From IMG/VR virus record IMGVR_UViG_3300008448_000207, positions 1-41,368 of that record: DNA of 41,368 nt; one strand, written 5' to 3'. Source of the stretch: a virus. The position numbers were made by a program, and so were the translations under genes. The first letter of the stretch is position 1, and the number at the start of each line of letters is the position of its first letter. Below the pieces are notes generated by a model. That model worked only from the letters and a program-made list of their open reading frames with translations. It did not search any database and was not told the origin of the DNA. Below are positions 7,687 through 17,106 of this stretch, in pieces.

Positions 7687-9009
7687 TTATTTGATTAATT
7701 CTTGTACGGAACCGAGGAAAGAACCGTTCCATTTAGATTTGGATTTTTGTAAAACTTCCTGAGACCCGCCAAGGTCACTGGACTTCTTAATTGCAGTGTC
7801 TGATTCTACTGCGTCTACACGCTTCTCAACTGTGTTGATTAGTGTGTTAATTTCTGCAACTGCCTTTGATAGCGCTGCATTTTGTTCTGCCAATTCTGTA
7901 ATCTTAGCTTCTACATTCTTTGCAAAAGACTCTACTGAATCTTTGATTGCTGAAACTTCAGCAGACTTTTGTTCTGCTGACTTTGCTACAGTTTCTGAGA
8001 AAAAGTTCTTAATTTCGCCAAGCATCTTTGCAAAATCAGGTTCATCAACCTCAACTTCTGATACGTCGGCTGCTTTTTCCAGAGTTTCGGCAGGAGCGTC
8101 TGCTACTGCATCTGCAGGAGCTTCAGCTGGTGCTTCTTCAGCAACAACTGATGTTTCTTCTACGGCTGCTTCTGGTGCTACTGCATCTTCTGCAACTACG
8201 TTTTCTGTGTTTTCTGACACTTCATTACCTCCTTCTGCGTTTGCCTGTTTTGCAATTGTTTGTGTTTCAGGCAACGACACTCTTGATTGCTTGTACGCAT
8301 CAAGAATTTTATCTATCTCTTTTGCTTTATTTACATCATTACTTTCTACCCAACCTATTAATTCTGCTGGTTTATTTGTAACTGGTGATACATAAGTTTT
8401 GTCTGTTGAGATAAAAACAGAATCACTTTCTGCACAATAAAAAATATTTTCCATTTTAACATCTGCTGCTATTCCTTTAAAAACTAACTGTCCGTTAACT
8501 TTTGAAATAGACAAAATGTTACATAGTTCATTTGCTGGTGAGTCAACAATTGAAAGTTCAATTAAATCATAGTCTTTAATAAATCTAACAGATTGACCAG
8601 TAGCTTTATTTACTTCATTGTCAGACTCATTAATTTTTCCGCCGATTGAAAATCCTGAAAGAGTACCATCTAGAACTTTTTCCCATGTATCTTGTGCACC
8701 CTTTGAAATGTATGCATCAACATACACTCCGCTATAAAAAGATTTTGTGGTTGGATCATAGAATGTTTCTGGTTTAAAAGAAACAACCTTTCCAACAGCA
8801 AGAGGTGTGTGCATCTCACGAAGGTTGCCACGGAAATTTTCAAAAGCTTTTAGGCTTGCTTCTGCTGTAACAACATCACCAGTTTGATCAACGTTATCTA
8901 GTGTTGCAAATCCAGAAACAGTTCTTTTCTCACGGTTAACCTTTGTAAAAGGAACTGAGAGATGAATGCTTTCGCCATTGGCAGACCAATAGGATTTTTC
9001 TATATTCAT
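7687..9009 (-). CDS. Prohead protease with C-terminal scaffold-like region
   Basis: 440 residues. Residues 15-170 form an HK97-type prohead serine protease: KRTVSGFATLDNVDQTGDVV, H67 in REMHTPLAVGKV, Ser118/Ser121 in GTLSGFSIGG, and E151 in LIELSIVDSPAN, matching the expected His-Ser-acid order. Residues 255-440 are Ala/Glu/Pro-rich low complexity followed by a long helical coiled-coil-like stretch and a short tail ending SFLGSVQELIK, typical of an internal scaffold removed on maturation. Which Ser is catalytic is not certain. The gene directly precedes the major capsid gene. Confidence 0.85.
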   Translation of the reverse strand: MNIEKSYWSANGESIHLSVPFTKVNREKRTVSGFATLDNVDQTGDVVTAEASLKAFENFRGNLREMHTPLAVGKVVSFKPETFYDPTTKSFYSGVYVDAYISKGAQDTWEKVLDGTLSGFSIGGKINESDNEVNKATGQSVRFIKDYDLIELSIVDSPANELCNILSISKVNGQLVFKGIAADVKMENIFYCAESDSVFISTDKTYVSPVTNKPAELIGWVESNDVNKAKEIDKILDAYKQSRVSLPETQTIAKQANAEGGNEVSENTENVVAEDAVAPEAAVEETSVVAEEAPAEAPADAVADAPAETLEKAADVSEVEVDEPDFAKMLGEIKNFFSETVAKSAEQKSAEVSAIKDSVESFAKNVEAKITELAEQNAALSKAVAEINTLINTVEKRVDAVESDTAIKKSSDLGGSQEVLQKSKSKWNGSFLGSVQELIK

Positions 9010-9064
9010 ATGCTTAATTTTATACCGTTATACTATATAACGCAAATAAGTAGTCGAGCAGATA

Positions 9065-10651
9065 TTACTCTGCTGACCGCCCATCGCCTTTAGCATTACG
9101 ACCCTCCCCAGATTTATCAGGAGAATTTGCAGATCGCTCAGAATCTCTAGTCCTGGTTTTTCCAGCTTGTGCAACCTGCTCAGCTGCCGCATCAGCCTTT
9201 AAATCAACGACCTCGTCTCCCCCCTCAATTGGAATCATACCCTTTCTAATTCTAACCTCATTAGGGGTAATTACCTGCATACGCAAATATCTTTCATCAA
9301 TTTTTGACTGAGTGTCTTCATCAGTAAGGGTAAGTTCATTAAATTTAATTAATAAAGCATCTGTTTTTTCTTCAATAATTTTATTTAATTTCTTTGCTAA
9401 ATTATTTTGTGCTGGGCCACAGACCTGTTCTCTAAATGTTTTATCGGCATCTCTAGCTACTGCAAGATTTACTCCAGCTGGGGTTCCTACCTTATTAATA
9501 GGAACTCTGTGGGCAAGTAATATCTCGTCTCTGTTTGACAGTCTGTATGTATTAAAAGATCCTTCTTGTGTACCAGCTTCAATTGGCTCCATTTTAAATT
9601 CAACTTTTGAGTCTGGAGAATCTGGTGGCAAAGGTATGTAAAGAGATCTATGGTTTTTACCCTTAAGCCCTACTTGAAAAAATTCAAGAAGCTTTCTCTC
9701 AGAATCTGTAGAAAGCTTTGCTCCCTTTACTGTAATAATATATCTTGGAACAGCCTTGTTTTCAAAATAATCAAGGTTATACTTACCAGCAAATTCGTTT
9801 CCTGCCATTGCATTTTGTGCGGCAATAATATCTGGAATTCCATAATAATTATTTGTAGGTGTATATTTCTTTAGATGAATAACTTCATTAGGCCTATCTT
9901 CAGCACCAGCAATTGGATTCTCTGTTGATAAGTCTCCAAAATTTCTGAAATATACAGCCTTGCCATATAGCAATTGAATAAAGCCATCACGTAGTCTACG
10001 AACTCTCATAGTTTTTGCTGGGATATGTCCAATATATCCAATGTTTCCAGCAACAGTTCTTCCGATTTCAATATATCCATTACCAGTTGCTTCTAAATCT
10101 ACATAAGCCTTTACTAACGTTTCAGTAAATGTTTCTTCTTCATTTACAGACTCTAGCCATTGCTCTAGGTCTCTTTTAATTCTATTAATTTTATTTCTTG
10201 CTCTTTCAAGCTGCTTAGGATCATCAATTTCATCTAGCGCATCTTTTGTTTTTCCTGTTTCCTCAAAAGAATAACCAAGGCCAACAATGTTTGAAACCTT
10301 AGCGTTTATCGCTGCATAATTGTATGGAGAGATTTCATAAATTTTTGAAAGATATTCTAAATTATAAGGTGGTTCAATTAAATCAAACATTGCGTAGCCA
10401 GTAATTGCTTGGGCTAACAAGTTTTGCTGTGTTGCAGTTCCGTCTATACCAACAAATCTTTTTTGAAGATCTCTTCCCATTTTTCTACGAAAAGAGGAGC
10501 CTAGTCCATTTATTTTTCGTAATTCTTCTCCGTCTACCTTAAATGGGTCTGTTTCTGTAGATGCACTTGGCGCATTAAATTTCATCCAGTCTGCTACATT
10601 AGATATATTAATAGAATCTTGCATTTCATTATCGTCTTCAATAAATTCCAT
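9065..10651 (-). CDS. Portal protein
   Basis: 528 residues. The dodecameric portal is the DNA entry and exit channel of the capsid. Visible features: the N-terminal wing with YLSKIYEISPYNYAAINAKV, the helical EWL-type insert around residues 130-170, the beta strand GNGYIEIGRTVAGNIGYIGH, a stem/clip region with RPNEVIHLKKYTPTNNYYGI, and the long helix around LAVARDADKTFREQVCG. This is the PBSX/HK97-type portal pattern. The last 50 residues are polar, charged low complexity. The start overlaps the preceding stop by one base. Confidence 0.9.
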   Translation of the reverse strand: MEFIEDDNEMQDSINISNVADWMKFNAPSASTETDPFKVDGEELRKINGLGSSFRRKMGRDLQKRFVGIDGTATQQNLLAQAITGYAMFDLIEPPYNLEYLSKIYEISPYNYAAINAKVSNIVGLGYSFEETGKTKDALDEIDDPKQLERARNKINRIKRDLEQWLESVNEEETFTETLVKAYVDLEATGNGYIEIGRTVAGNIGYIGHIPAKTMRVRRLRDGFIQLLYGKAVYFRNFGDLSTENPIAGAEDRPNEVIHLKKYTPTNNYYGIPDIIAAQNAMAGNEFAGKYNLDYFENKAVPRYIITVKGAKLSTDSERKLLEFFQVGLKGKNHRSLYIPLPPDSPDSKVEFKMEPIEAGTQEGSFNTYRLSNRDEILLAHRVPINKVGTPAGVNLAVARDADKTFREQVCGPAQNNLAKKLNKIIEEKTDALLIKFNELTLTDEDTQSKIDERYLRMQVITPNEVRIRKGMIPIEGGDEVVDLKADAAAEQVAQAGKTRTRDSERSANSPDKSGEGRNAKGDGRSAE

Positions 10652-11013
10652 TATTTATTTCCCCCATTTTTTAAGGCTCTCATTTCATCCTTATAGTTTC
10701 CAATATCCAAAGGATCTGGAACTAGTCCCCAATCAAGTCTTTGTTTTTGGTGTTCAAATTCTTCGTCTGATATTTTTCTTCTGTTAGAAAGAAATTTAGG
10801 CCCGCCCTCATATATGCCGTATGAGCGAACTTCTCTAGCCAAAGCATCGATTCTGGATCTATTGCCTTTTTTTGACGTGATCGAAAGAAAATTGCCATCG
10901 TCATCTCCAATCCATCTACCGTCTGGCATTTCCCAAACATATATGCCAAGTGTTGTTTCTTCAACAGTAGTCTGATTTAATCTTTTAATATCCATAGGAT
11001 AATATGATACCAT
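10651..11013 (-). CDS. Hypothetical protein upstream of portal
   Basis: 120 residues, not recognised. It contains IYVWEMPDGRWIGDDDGNFL and a basic, charged C-terminal half. The first ATG gives MVSYYPMDIKRLNQ; an ATG six codons later (10995) is also possible and neither has a strong ribosome site. The stop overlaps the portal start (TAATG), so the two are coupled. A terminase gene would usually be expected in this position and this is not one. Confidence 0.6.
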   Translation of the reverse strand: MVSYYPMDIKRLNQTTVEETTLGIYVWEMPDGRWIGDDDGNFLSITSKKGNRSRIDALAREVRSYGIYEGGPKFLSNRRKISDEEFEHQKQRLDWGLVPDPLDIGNYKDEMRALKNGGNK

Positions 11014-11056
11014 TCTTTAATACATAAGTCTACATTTTGTCATCAAAATGTTCAAA

Positions 11057-12763
11057 TTATACGCTTTGGATAACCACCCAGTCATTGTTATAGTATTTTA
11101 GCTCACTATCTGTCAGGGTTACGACTGGCTCTGTTAAGCTAGACTGAGGTTGCCCAGTATACAAGGTAAAGTGGGTGTCACAAATACTGCCAGTAATTTC
11201 TTTTTGGTATATTGCTATATTTTTATATAAGTTCTGTCCGCCACCAACATTTAGGTCTATGGCCCCTGTAATTGGTGATGTAAAAACAACCACTATGTGG
11301 TGTGGCTGCTCTGGGATTAAATATGATGATATATTTGATTGGGTTGAAATATCTACGTTATTGATGTATATCTTGCTTATATTACTTTTTGTTATTGCTC
11401 CGCTATTATTCCATGATAATCCATTTACCAACCCATTTCCGATAGTTGCGGTAGGAGTGTAAATCATTTCTATTGATTTTATATCTGATAGGGTGTTTAT
11501 TGTAAATTTGTCTGATAAGGGCCTAATTCCATTCATATAATTTCTTGACAATACTGGGTACCTGATTGAAGATAAATTATAATCAGAAGTTGAAGTAATT
11601 TTGTCTCCGTAGTTGTCTGCGTATAAAGTTCTATCTGAATAAAAACTTACGCAAAAAAATGATAGCCTAGGCTTATATTTTGCAACATCTGTTGTTGTCA
11701 TTGTAATTTCAAGATACAGTTTATATTCTGAAGAAAATGATCCAATTTTATACTGAGGTACTGGGCTACCATTAGTACAGACCTGCCAGTTAATGCCATC
11801 TACGCTTGAACGAACAGAAACTAATTCGGAATCTCTCCATTCAATTTTAGATGTAGTTAGACCTAAACTATTTGGTATTAAAACAGAGTCTTGATATACA
11901 AATGTTTGTGCTCCAGATAAATCAGAATAAAAAGAAACGTACCTAGATTCATTATCATAATAAGTGTTAGAAGATAAAATGTCTTCCCATTTTTTATTAA
12001 TTGGATAAGAGTACTCATAGGTAGATCTTATATTTGCATCAGTACCAGAGAACAAAACTCCTTCGTCTGGAAATACAACTTGAATTGCTGGAGATGTGAT
12101 ATTACCATCTATATAATGTTTTTTTATAGCAGCATCTGTTAATGCATATCTATATATTGCTGGAGCATCAACTATAAAAGAATCCTGTGCAGTATTACAA
12201 GGACCTATTGATGGCTCAAAATTTGTTGCAGAAAATTTAAAATTAGATAAAGTTTTTGAGGCTGCCTGTATACCATCAATATAAATTACAATAGACCTGG
12301 TTGTATATACTGCAACTAAGTAAATTGATTTTTTAATATATGGCAGGCTATACTCTACGGATTCAGATCCAACCTTAAAAATAATATTTCCTTTTTGCCA
12401 AAATATTCCAGTTTCAGAAGAACCAAATATTTTTTGTATATCGTTAGAAGATCCATAAAACATTGGATAAATCCAGGCTTCAAGCGTAAAATCGTTATCG
12501 CTTGTATATTTAGTTGCTAGACCTTCTGTTGCTGTAACAGCATAATAGTTTTTAGTTACTGGAAGAGATATAGAAGAAGAGTTTGTGATTAAAGTTCCTC
12601 TTGTGCCACCAGAAACTAGAGGCAATATATTATAGTTAAAGGTTCCAGAGTAAGTTCCGTTATTTGAGCATCCTGAAAAATCATATGCTGTAGTTCCGCT
12701 ACTCTCGTCAAGTCTCCAAAATCCTATTGGATTTTCTTGCATAATTTTTGACTGGTAGCTCAT
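11057..12763 (-). CDS. Virion protein with LamG / concanavalin-like domain
   Basis: 568 residues. The N-terminal 215 residues have the LamG/ConA-like lectin pattern: PIGFWRLDESSGTTAYDFSG, FTLEAWIYPMFYG and IYLVAVYTTRSIVIYIDGIQ. Such domains bind carbohydrates and are common in phage tail proteins. The rest is beta-rich, Ser/Thr/Tyr/Asn-rich, with a second possible lectin-like half near residues 400-540 (HHIVVVFTSPITGAIDLNVG). It sits between the oxygenase block and the head genes and is probably a surface or adhesion protein of the virion. Confidence 0.65.
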   Translation of the reverse strand: MSYQSKIMQENPIGFWRLDESSGTTAYDFSGCSNNGTYSGTFNYNILPLVSGGTRGTLITNSSSISLPVTKNYYAVTATEGLATKYTSDNDFTLEAWIYPMFYGSSNDIQKIFGSSETGIFWQKGNIIFKVGSESVEYSLPYIKKSIYLVAVYTTRSIVIYIDGIQAASKTLSNFKFSATNFEPSIGPCNTAQDSFIVDAPAIYRYALTDAAIKKHYIDGNITSPAIQVVFPDEGVLFSGTDANIRSTYEYSYPINKKWEDILSSNTYYDNESRYVSFYSDLSGAQTFVYQDSVLIPNSLGLTTSKIEWRDSELVSVRSSVDGINWQVCTNGSPVPQYKIGSFSSEYKLYLEITMTTTDVAKYKPRLSFFCVSFYSDRTLYADNYGDKITSTSDYNLSSIRYPVLSRNYMNGIRPLSDKFTINTLSDIKSIEMIYTPTATIGNGLVNGLSWNNSGAITKSNISKIYINNVDISTQSNISSYLIPEQPHHIVVVFTSPITGAIDLNVGGGQNLYKNIAIYQKEITGSICDTHFTLYTGQPQSSLTEPVVTLTDSELKYYNNDWVVIQSV

Positions 12764-12768
12764 TTACT

Positions 12769-13467
12769 TTAGCCCTTATCGTCAGAAATTGATACTGGAG
12801 GGTTTTTATAGAAAAATAGTGGAACACAATATTTTTTACCAGATGTAACAACTTTTGCCTGATGAATATAATCTGGAGTAGAAGGGAAAAATATTAAACA
12901 TCCAGATTCTGGTTTAATTGTAATATTATGTTGAGGAAACGCTAATTCTCCACCTTCATAGTCATCATTAATATAAATAACAGCAGATAATATTGTTTGA
13001 TTATCGTCTCCTGGGAAATCATCAAAATGTGGCCCCATGTCTGAGCCAGTGTTGTATTCTTTAATTTCAAAGGTACTAGGAAGATGAGGTATGTCCTTTA
13101 TATCTAATCTACTAAAATATTTTTGAGCCAATTCTTCTGCTGCTTTTCTCATAACCTCTACAAGATCATAGGCAATTAAATCTCCTCCAGATGGCTCAGA
13201 AGAATGATTAAATATAAAATGCCCTGTTTTAGTTCTACCATAAAAATACTCTGGGTCATCGTTTGCAGGCCATGGCAACCAAGGACCTAGCTGCTTTAAT
13301 GGGTTTCCTTTTATATTAAATGTTTTTTCATCTTCAAATCTTGCATCTAACTCTTCTAGCTCTCTAGGCCAACTTTCCATTAAATTTATAACATTTTTAA
13401 AAACAAATATTTTATCAGCAAAAATTGTAAGATTTTCTGTCAAATCTTTAACATTAACATTATTCAT
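12769..13467 (-). CDS. 2OG-Fe(II) oxygenase A (prolyl-4-hydroxylase-like)
   Basis: 232 residues. Family reaction: hydroxylation of a substrate coupled to oxidation of 2-oxoglutarate. The double-stranded beta-helix carries the Fe(II) triad H147-x-D149 (GPHFDDF) and H202 (DYIHQAKVV), with a 2OG-binding Lys at 211/212. The strand between them, VIYINDDYEGGELAFP, is the typical P4H-type signature. A cytoplasmic enzyme with no signal peptide. First of three adjacent oxygenases; separated by two bases from the next. Most like the viral PKHD-type hydroxylases; the substrate is not visible from sequence. Confidence 0.88.
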   Translation of the reverse strand: MNNVNVKDLTENLTIFADKIFVFKNVINLMESWPRELEELDARFEDEKTFNIKGNPLKQLGPWLPWPANDDPEYFYGRTKTGHFIFNHSSEPSGGDLIAYDLVEVMRKAAEELAQKYFSRLDIKDIPHLPSTFEIKEYNTGSDMGPHFDDFPGDDNQTILSAVIYINDDYEGGELAFPQHNITIKPESGCLIFFPSTPDYIHQAKVVTSGKKYCVPLFFYKNPPVSISDDKG

Positions 13468-13469
13468 TA

Positions 13470-14210
13470 CTATTCACCCTTACCCTTATAAATTGGAGCA
13501 TTTCCAGCAGCTTTGTCTTTTGCCCATTGATCGTAAGACAAATCTTGTTCTTTTCTAGTTGCAGCTAATTCATCAGCCCACCTTTGCCTTTGTTCGTCTG
13601 TATATTCCATTCTAGCGTCATCCCAAAAAGATCCTATTGTATATCTATCTCTTCTAGTATTTTTGACTTGAGTGACTTCGTGTTCGTTACCATGTCCGCC
13701 TTTAAATATTGCATATAAACCAACCTTTGGCTTTATTGCTATATCATAATGTTGAAAGTTTAATATGCCTCCATCAAAATCATCATTTAAGTATAAGAAT
13801 CCAGCATATCTACTTCTTTCAAACGCTGTTGGCTTACCGTCTTTTGAATTGTCTGAATGAAAATCTGCGAAAGCTCCTTCTACCCACTTTTGAGCATGAT
13901 AACTAATTTCAGCAAATTTATGTCCAAATATATCTTCGCCACACTTTTTAAATTTAAACTTTAATCTGTTAAAGTAGTCTTCTGGTAGGCCAAACTCTGG
14001 CAGAGTAGGATCTGAGTCCCAGAATCCCATTGCAAAAGAGTCATAAAAAGAAATTTGATTCCACTTAAGTCTTCCACTTTCAACTAATGATTCTAAATAT
14101 TTAATCATAGCTTCTGCTTCTTGCTCGGAAATAAAATTTTCAACAGTAAAGACGTCGTCTTTCCACTCTTTAATTGTTGGATATTTATCTAAAATTTCTT
14201 GACTAATCAC
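13470..14210 (-). CDS. 2OG-Fe(II) oxygenase B
   Basis: 246 residues. Triad H118-x-D120 (FADFHSDNS) and distal H177 (GNEHEVTQV), with Arg187/189 for 2-oxoglutarate. The core strand is FLYLNDDFDGGILNFQ. It differs from its neighbours in the longer N-terminal helical region (FGLPEDYFNRLKFKFKK) and in a charged C-terminal helix (WADELAATRKEQDLSYDQW). All iron ligands are present, so it is probably active. Its start overlaps the upstream oxygenase gene by four bases (ATGA). Confidence 0.85.
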   Translation of the reverse strand: MISQEILDKYPTIKEWKDDVFTVENFISEQEAEAMIKYLESLVESGRLKWNQISFYDSFAMGFWDSDPTLPEFGLPEDYFNRLKFKFKKCGEDIFGHKFAEISYHAQKWVEGAFADFHSDNSKDGKPTAFERSRYAGFLYLNDDFDGGILNFQHYDIAIKPKVGLYAIFKGGHGNEHEVTQVKNTRRDRYTIGSFWDDARMEYTDEQRQRWADELAATRKEQDLSYDQWAKDKAAGNAPIYKGKGE

Positions 14211-14959
14211 TTGTCTTCCTTTGTTAATTGTTTAATAGTCCAAAACCATGGAGATGTATATCTTGTTCCCTTTGTAACCTTATCTACTCCGTGAATATAA
14301 TTTTTGTCTCCTGGGAAAAAATATACCGCTCTTCTTTTTGGCTTGAATGCAATTTTTTGTAATGGGAAATGAAGCTCCCCTCCTTCATAATCTTCGTTTA
14401 AATAAAATATTGTTCCTAGGTCATACCAAGGGAAATCGTTTTCAGTTCCTGCATCTGGACCCTCGTGTAATTCTTTATCTGCATGTGGAAATTGAAAAGT
14501 TCCTACTGGCCATCTAACTATAGCTGGGTTTGTTGGCTCAACTTCTACAACACCAAAAAAATCTTCTATAACTGGTTTAAATCTTGCTATTACTTCACGA
14601 AGCATGTCTACAACTTTTTGATCTGCTTTCATTAAGGTGTTTAGTGTAGCTACTCTATTTTCCCATGGTCTGTGATCATAAATAATTGTGCCATTTTCAT
14701 TATAATGAGATTCGGTTACGTCCCAGATCTTATTGTTTCTGGCAAAATTTTCTAGATAGTCGCACTCTTCTTCTGTAAGAAAATTTTCTATTTCGCCTAT
14801 CATCTCTGGACCAGACCCAAAATAACCTGAAGGGGTGATTGACTTTCTAGCAGTTCTAATATGCTTACCCTCTTCTAAAGAATCATGATTTTGAATGATA
14901 TCATCGTCGTGAGCGCTTTTAAACAAAACGTCACTATCGAAAGAAATTATATTGTCCAT
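14207..14959 (-). CDS. 2OG-Fe(II) oxygenase C
   Basis: 250 residues. Triad H159-x-D161 (FPHADKELH), H223 (YIHGVDKVT), with R233 for 2-oxoglutarate. The signature strand IFYLNEDYEGGELHFP precedes the double-psi turn KRRAVYFFPGD. N-terminal 45 residues are acidic and polar without a recognisable domain. It is a full-length P4H-like domain, clearly paralogous to the other oxygenases here but not a recent copy. Substrate unknown. Confidence 0.87.
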   Translation of the reverse strand: MDNIISFDSDVLFKSAHDDDIIQNHDSLEEGKHIRTARKSITPSGYFGSGPEMIGEIENFLTEEECDYLENFARNNKIWDVTESHYNENGTIIYDHRPWENRVATLNTLMKADQKVVDMLREVIARFKPVIEDFFGVVEVEPTNPAIVRWPVGTFQFPHADKELHEGPDAGTENDFPWYDLGTIFYLNEDYEGGELHFPLQKIAFKPKRRAVYFFPGDKNYIHGVDKVTKGTRYTSPWFWTIKQLTKEDK

Positions 14960-14968
14960 TTTTTCTCC

Positions 14969-15709
14969 TTATTCATAGCTTTTTTTAACCCAAGTTGTTT
15001 TTTTATAAACTCCGCCAAATTTAACTCTAAATTTTGATACGATTGACATGTGCCTATCGTACATTTCGTCATTACTATAGTATACCATCTCTGAAGTCCA
15101 AGCCTCACGCTTTATCGGAAATATCTGAGCAAACGGTGTTCCTTTTGGAATTAAACCAGAAAACCCTTCTTTTAAAAAGAATGGCATTAAGCCTGGCAAA
15201 GTATACCTATCGCTATCTATTATTCCATTAACTGTTAAAAATGGTAGATCATTTCTATTGAGAGGAGAAGTTACTAAAGCACTATATCCATCTGGCATTT
15301 GTATTCCCCAATTAGGCCACCAATGAAAATGCTTTTTGCTATATCCATGAGGATATTCAAACTGTGGCATGCTACTTCTTGCTTCACAAAAATCTTTATA
15401 TTTTGGATCAATAATTACATGTGGCTCTCCATCATACTGGGCAAACATTATGTCTGTCGGAGTTCTTAAAACATATCCTGTTGAAAAAACATCTAGGAGT
15501 GCTGGACAAGATTTAAACCCTAAAGATTTTTCTAGCTCATCATCTTTATTGTATGCTGCCATTATTGGATCTCCGTTATCATCAACCCAATATTTTGTTG
15601 CATCTTTCCACCAATTTGGCATAAAATTTTTAGCTGGCCCTGGCTCTAAAGACTTGTGCTCATTTTCATTATTATAAGGTCTTGCAGAACCAAATTTAAT
15701 TTTTGGCAT
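14969..15709 (-). CDS. DUF6065-like protein 1 (jelly-roll-like, possible dUTPase-fold motif)
   Basis: 246 residues. It shares a pattern with the next gene: GYVLRTPTDIMFAQYDG (residues 78-94) and IPKGTPFAQIFPI (187-199). The second, following GIIDSDRY (162-169), resembles the GxID...GxxxAQ arrangement of dUTPase/dCTP deaminase folds, but the rest does not match those enzymes. I associate this pair with DUF6065, a family of unknown function, with moderate confidence. Its presence inside an oxygenase block suggests a shared role, for example substrate recognition or assembly. Confidence 0.6.
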   Translation of the reverse strand: MPKIKFGSARPYNNENEHKSLEPGPAKNFMPNWWKDATKYWVDDNGDPIMAAYNKDDELEKSLGFKSCPALLDVFSTGYVLRTPTDIMFAQYDGEPHVIIDPKYKDFCEARSSMPQFEYPHGYSKKHFHWWPNWGIQMPDGYSALVTSPLNRNDLPFLTVNGIIDSDRYTLPGLMPFFLKEGFSGLIPKGTPFAQIFPIKREAWTSEMVYYSNDEMYDRHMSIVSKFRVKFGGVYKKTTWVKKSYE

Positions 15710-16415
15710 TATTTACCACCTTAAGTTTTAAACTTTTAACTTCATGTTTACCCAATTTATTTCCTAAATAATCTACAGCATCACGATAAAAATTAGTCCA
15801 CTTGTTTTCTTCTGCAAGCTTTGCAACATATTTAATATGTTCTGTTTCATTATATTGATCTGCATATGGAGAAATAGGCATAGTGTTTTTATTTAGCATC
15901 TCTATTTCTGAAAGCTCGATTTCGCCAAGTGACACTGGTATTACTGATATTACTGGGTGTCCTGCTGGAATTGTAATTGGAGTATACGGCTTAGTTATTC
16001 TCCACGCTACTGGAAATTCTGCAGTATAAAAAGAAGTGCTTATTGCTGTTGTAAAAGGTTGAGCCCCATCTAAAAAGTAATTAGGGGCTGGCATTCCAAG
16101 TAGGCTAACATTTTCTTCAGTTTTAAAAATTAATCCTGTTTTAAAACTTATAGTTGCATTAGCTCTTTCTGTGTAGCAATATTTATGTCCAGCAAGAATT
16201 TTTACGTGATCTTTACTAGAATCTGATTTTCCATCCCAAACAAAAGTTATGTCTTCTGGAAAAGATAATGACCAACCAAGAGTATTTGTTAAAGTTACTG
16301 GGAAACAAGTATACGCATGTCTGTCATATGTTTGCTCCATCCACTCACGTTTTGCCTGTAAAGGAGACAATGTAGCAGCATCTTCAGAAGAAACATAAGC
16401 TTTTATTTTATACAT
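15696..16415 (-). CDS. DUF6065-like protein 2
   Basis: 239 residues from the ATG at 16415. An upstream in-frame GTG at 16445 would lengthen it by ten residues, but the AGAAGG just before the ATG favours the shorter form. Paralogue of the preceding entry: GWSLSFPEDITFVWDG (47-62) and IPAGHPVISVIPV (149-161) align with its motifs. Aromatic and Thr/Ile/Val-rich strands suggest a beta sandwich. The dUTPase-like GxID element is absent here, so a nucleotidase role is unlikely for this copy. Overlaps its downstream neighbour by 14 bases and the upstream oxygenase by eight. Confidence 0.6.
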   Translation of the reverse strand: MYKIKAYVSSEDAATLSPLQAKREWMEQTYDRHAYTCFPVTLTNTLGWSLSFPEDITFVWDGKSDSSKDHVKILAGHKYCYTERANATISFKTGLIFKTEENVSLLGMPAPNYFLDGAQPFTTAISTSFYTAEFPVAWRITKPYTPITIPAGHPVISVIPVSLGEIELSEIEMLNKNTMPISPYADQYNETEHIKYVAKLAEENKWTNFYRDAVDYLGNKLGKHEVKSLKLKVVNNAKN

Positions 16416-17106
16416 AACCTTCTGTATATCTCTTTTCAATATCACGATAGTCTGGCGTATGTGGAGCTTCTAGATAATCTAGCATAGTAACAATTGAATA
16501 TTTTGTTCCGCTTGTTACTGGCATTGCTGCATGAGAATAAATATAAGAAGACGGGAATAAATAAAGATCTCCTGCTTTTGGTTTAATCTTTAAGTTAAAC
16601 TTATCAAAGAAGAGCTCTCCGCCTTCGTAATCATCATTAATATATCCAACAGAAGAAAGCACACAAATGTAGGAGTATCCGTGATCTGAATGAACCTGGA
16701 AGTGTTGGTTTGGTCCATACTTAACAAAGTTAAATGACTCCCAATAGTTTAATGGGGCAAGTCCAAAAGCATTACGATATTCTTCAACTGGCTTTAGCTG
16801 TGCTTTATAAGAGTCTTCCCAAATTTTTTCTAACTCTATTTCGGCCTCTTTTTTATTGTCTTTATTAACATACTGCATTGATAGCATTAGACTGTCATCG
16901 CTATTTCTTTTAATTTTAAAATCGTGTGCATCTCTATATTTTAAATCTGTATGTGCATAACCAGTTTGAGACTGATTCCACTTATATTTACCTTCGCTCT
17001 TACTTAAAGAATTTTCTAGTCTGTTTACAAGGTCCATTTCTTTTGTAAAAACATCTCTATATACAACAATTCCGTAATGTAAGTACTCTGCATTTGGAGA
17101 AAACAT
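16408..17106 (-). CDS. 2OG-Fe(II) oxygenase D
   Basis: 232 residues. Triad H139-x-D141 (QVHSDHGYSY) and H192 (IYSHAAMPV), with K202 for 2-oxoglutarate (SGTKYSIVTMLDY). Signature strand GYINDDYEGGELFFD. Closest to oxygenase E: both share YGPxQxF, DHGxSYI, AGDLYxFPS and the TMLDY strand, so this pair arose by duplication. The N-terminal part up to residue 125 is helical and differs more. Start overlaps the upstream stop by one base (TAATG). Confidence 0.88.
   Translation of the reverse strand: MFSPNAEYLHYGIVVYRDVFTKEMDLVNRLENSLSKSEGKYKWNQSQTGYAHTDLKYRDAHDFKIKRNSDDSLMLSMQYVNKDNKKEAEIELEKIWEDSYKAQLKPVEEYRNAFGLAPLNYWESFNFVKYGPNQHFQVHSDHGYSYICVLSSVGYINDDYEGGELFFDKFNLKIKPKAGDLYLFPSSYIYSHAAMPVTSGTKYSIVTMLDYLEAPHTPDYRDIEKRYTEGYV

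Noticed and set aside
7796-8395. Plus-strand open frame of 199 codons opposite the protease gene
   Set aside because: It is antisense to low-complexity Ala/Glu coding sequence, has no ribosome site and no matching neighbours.
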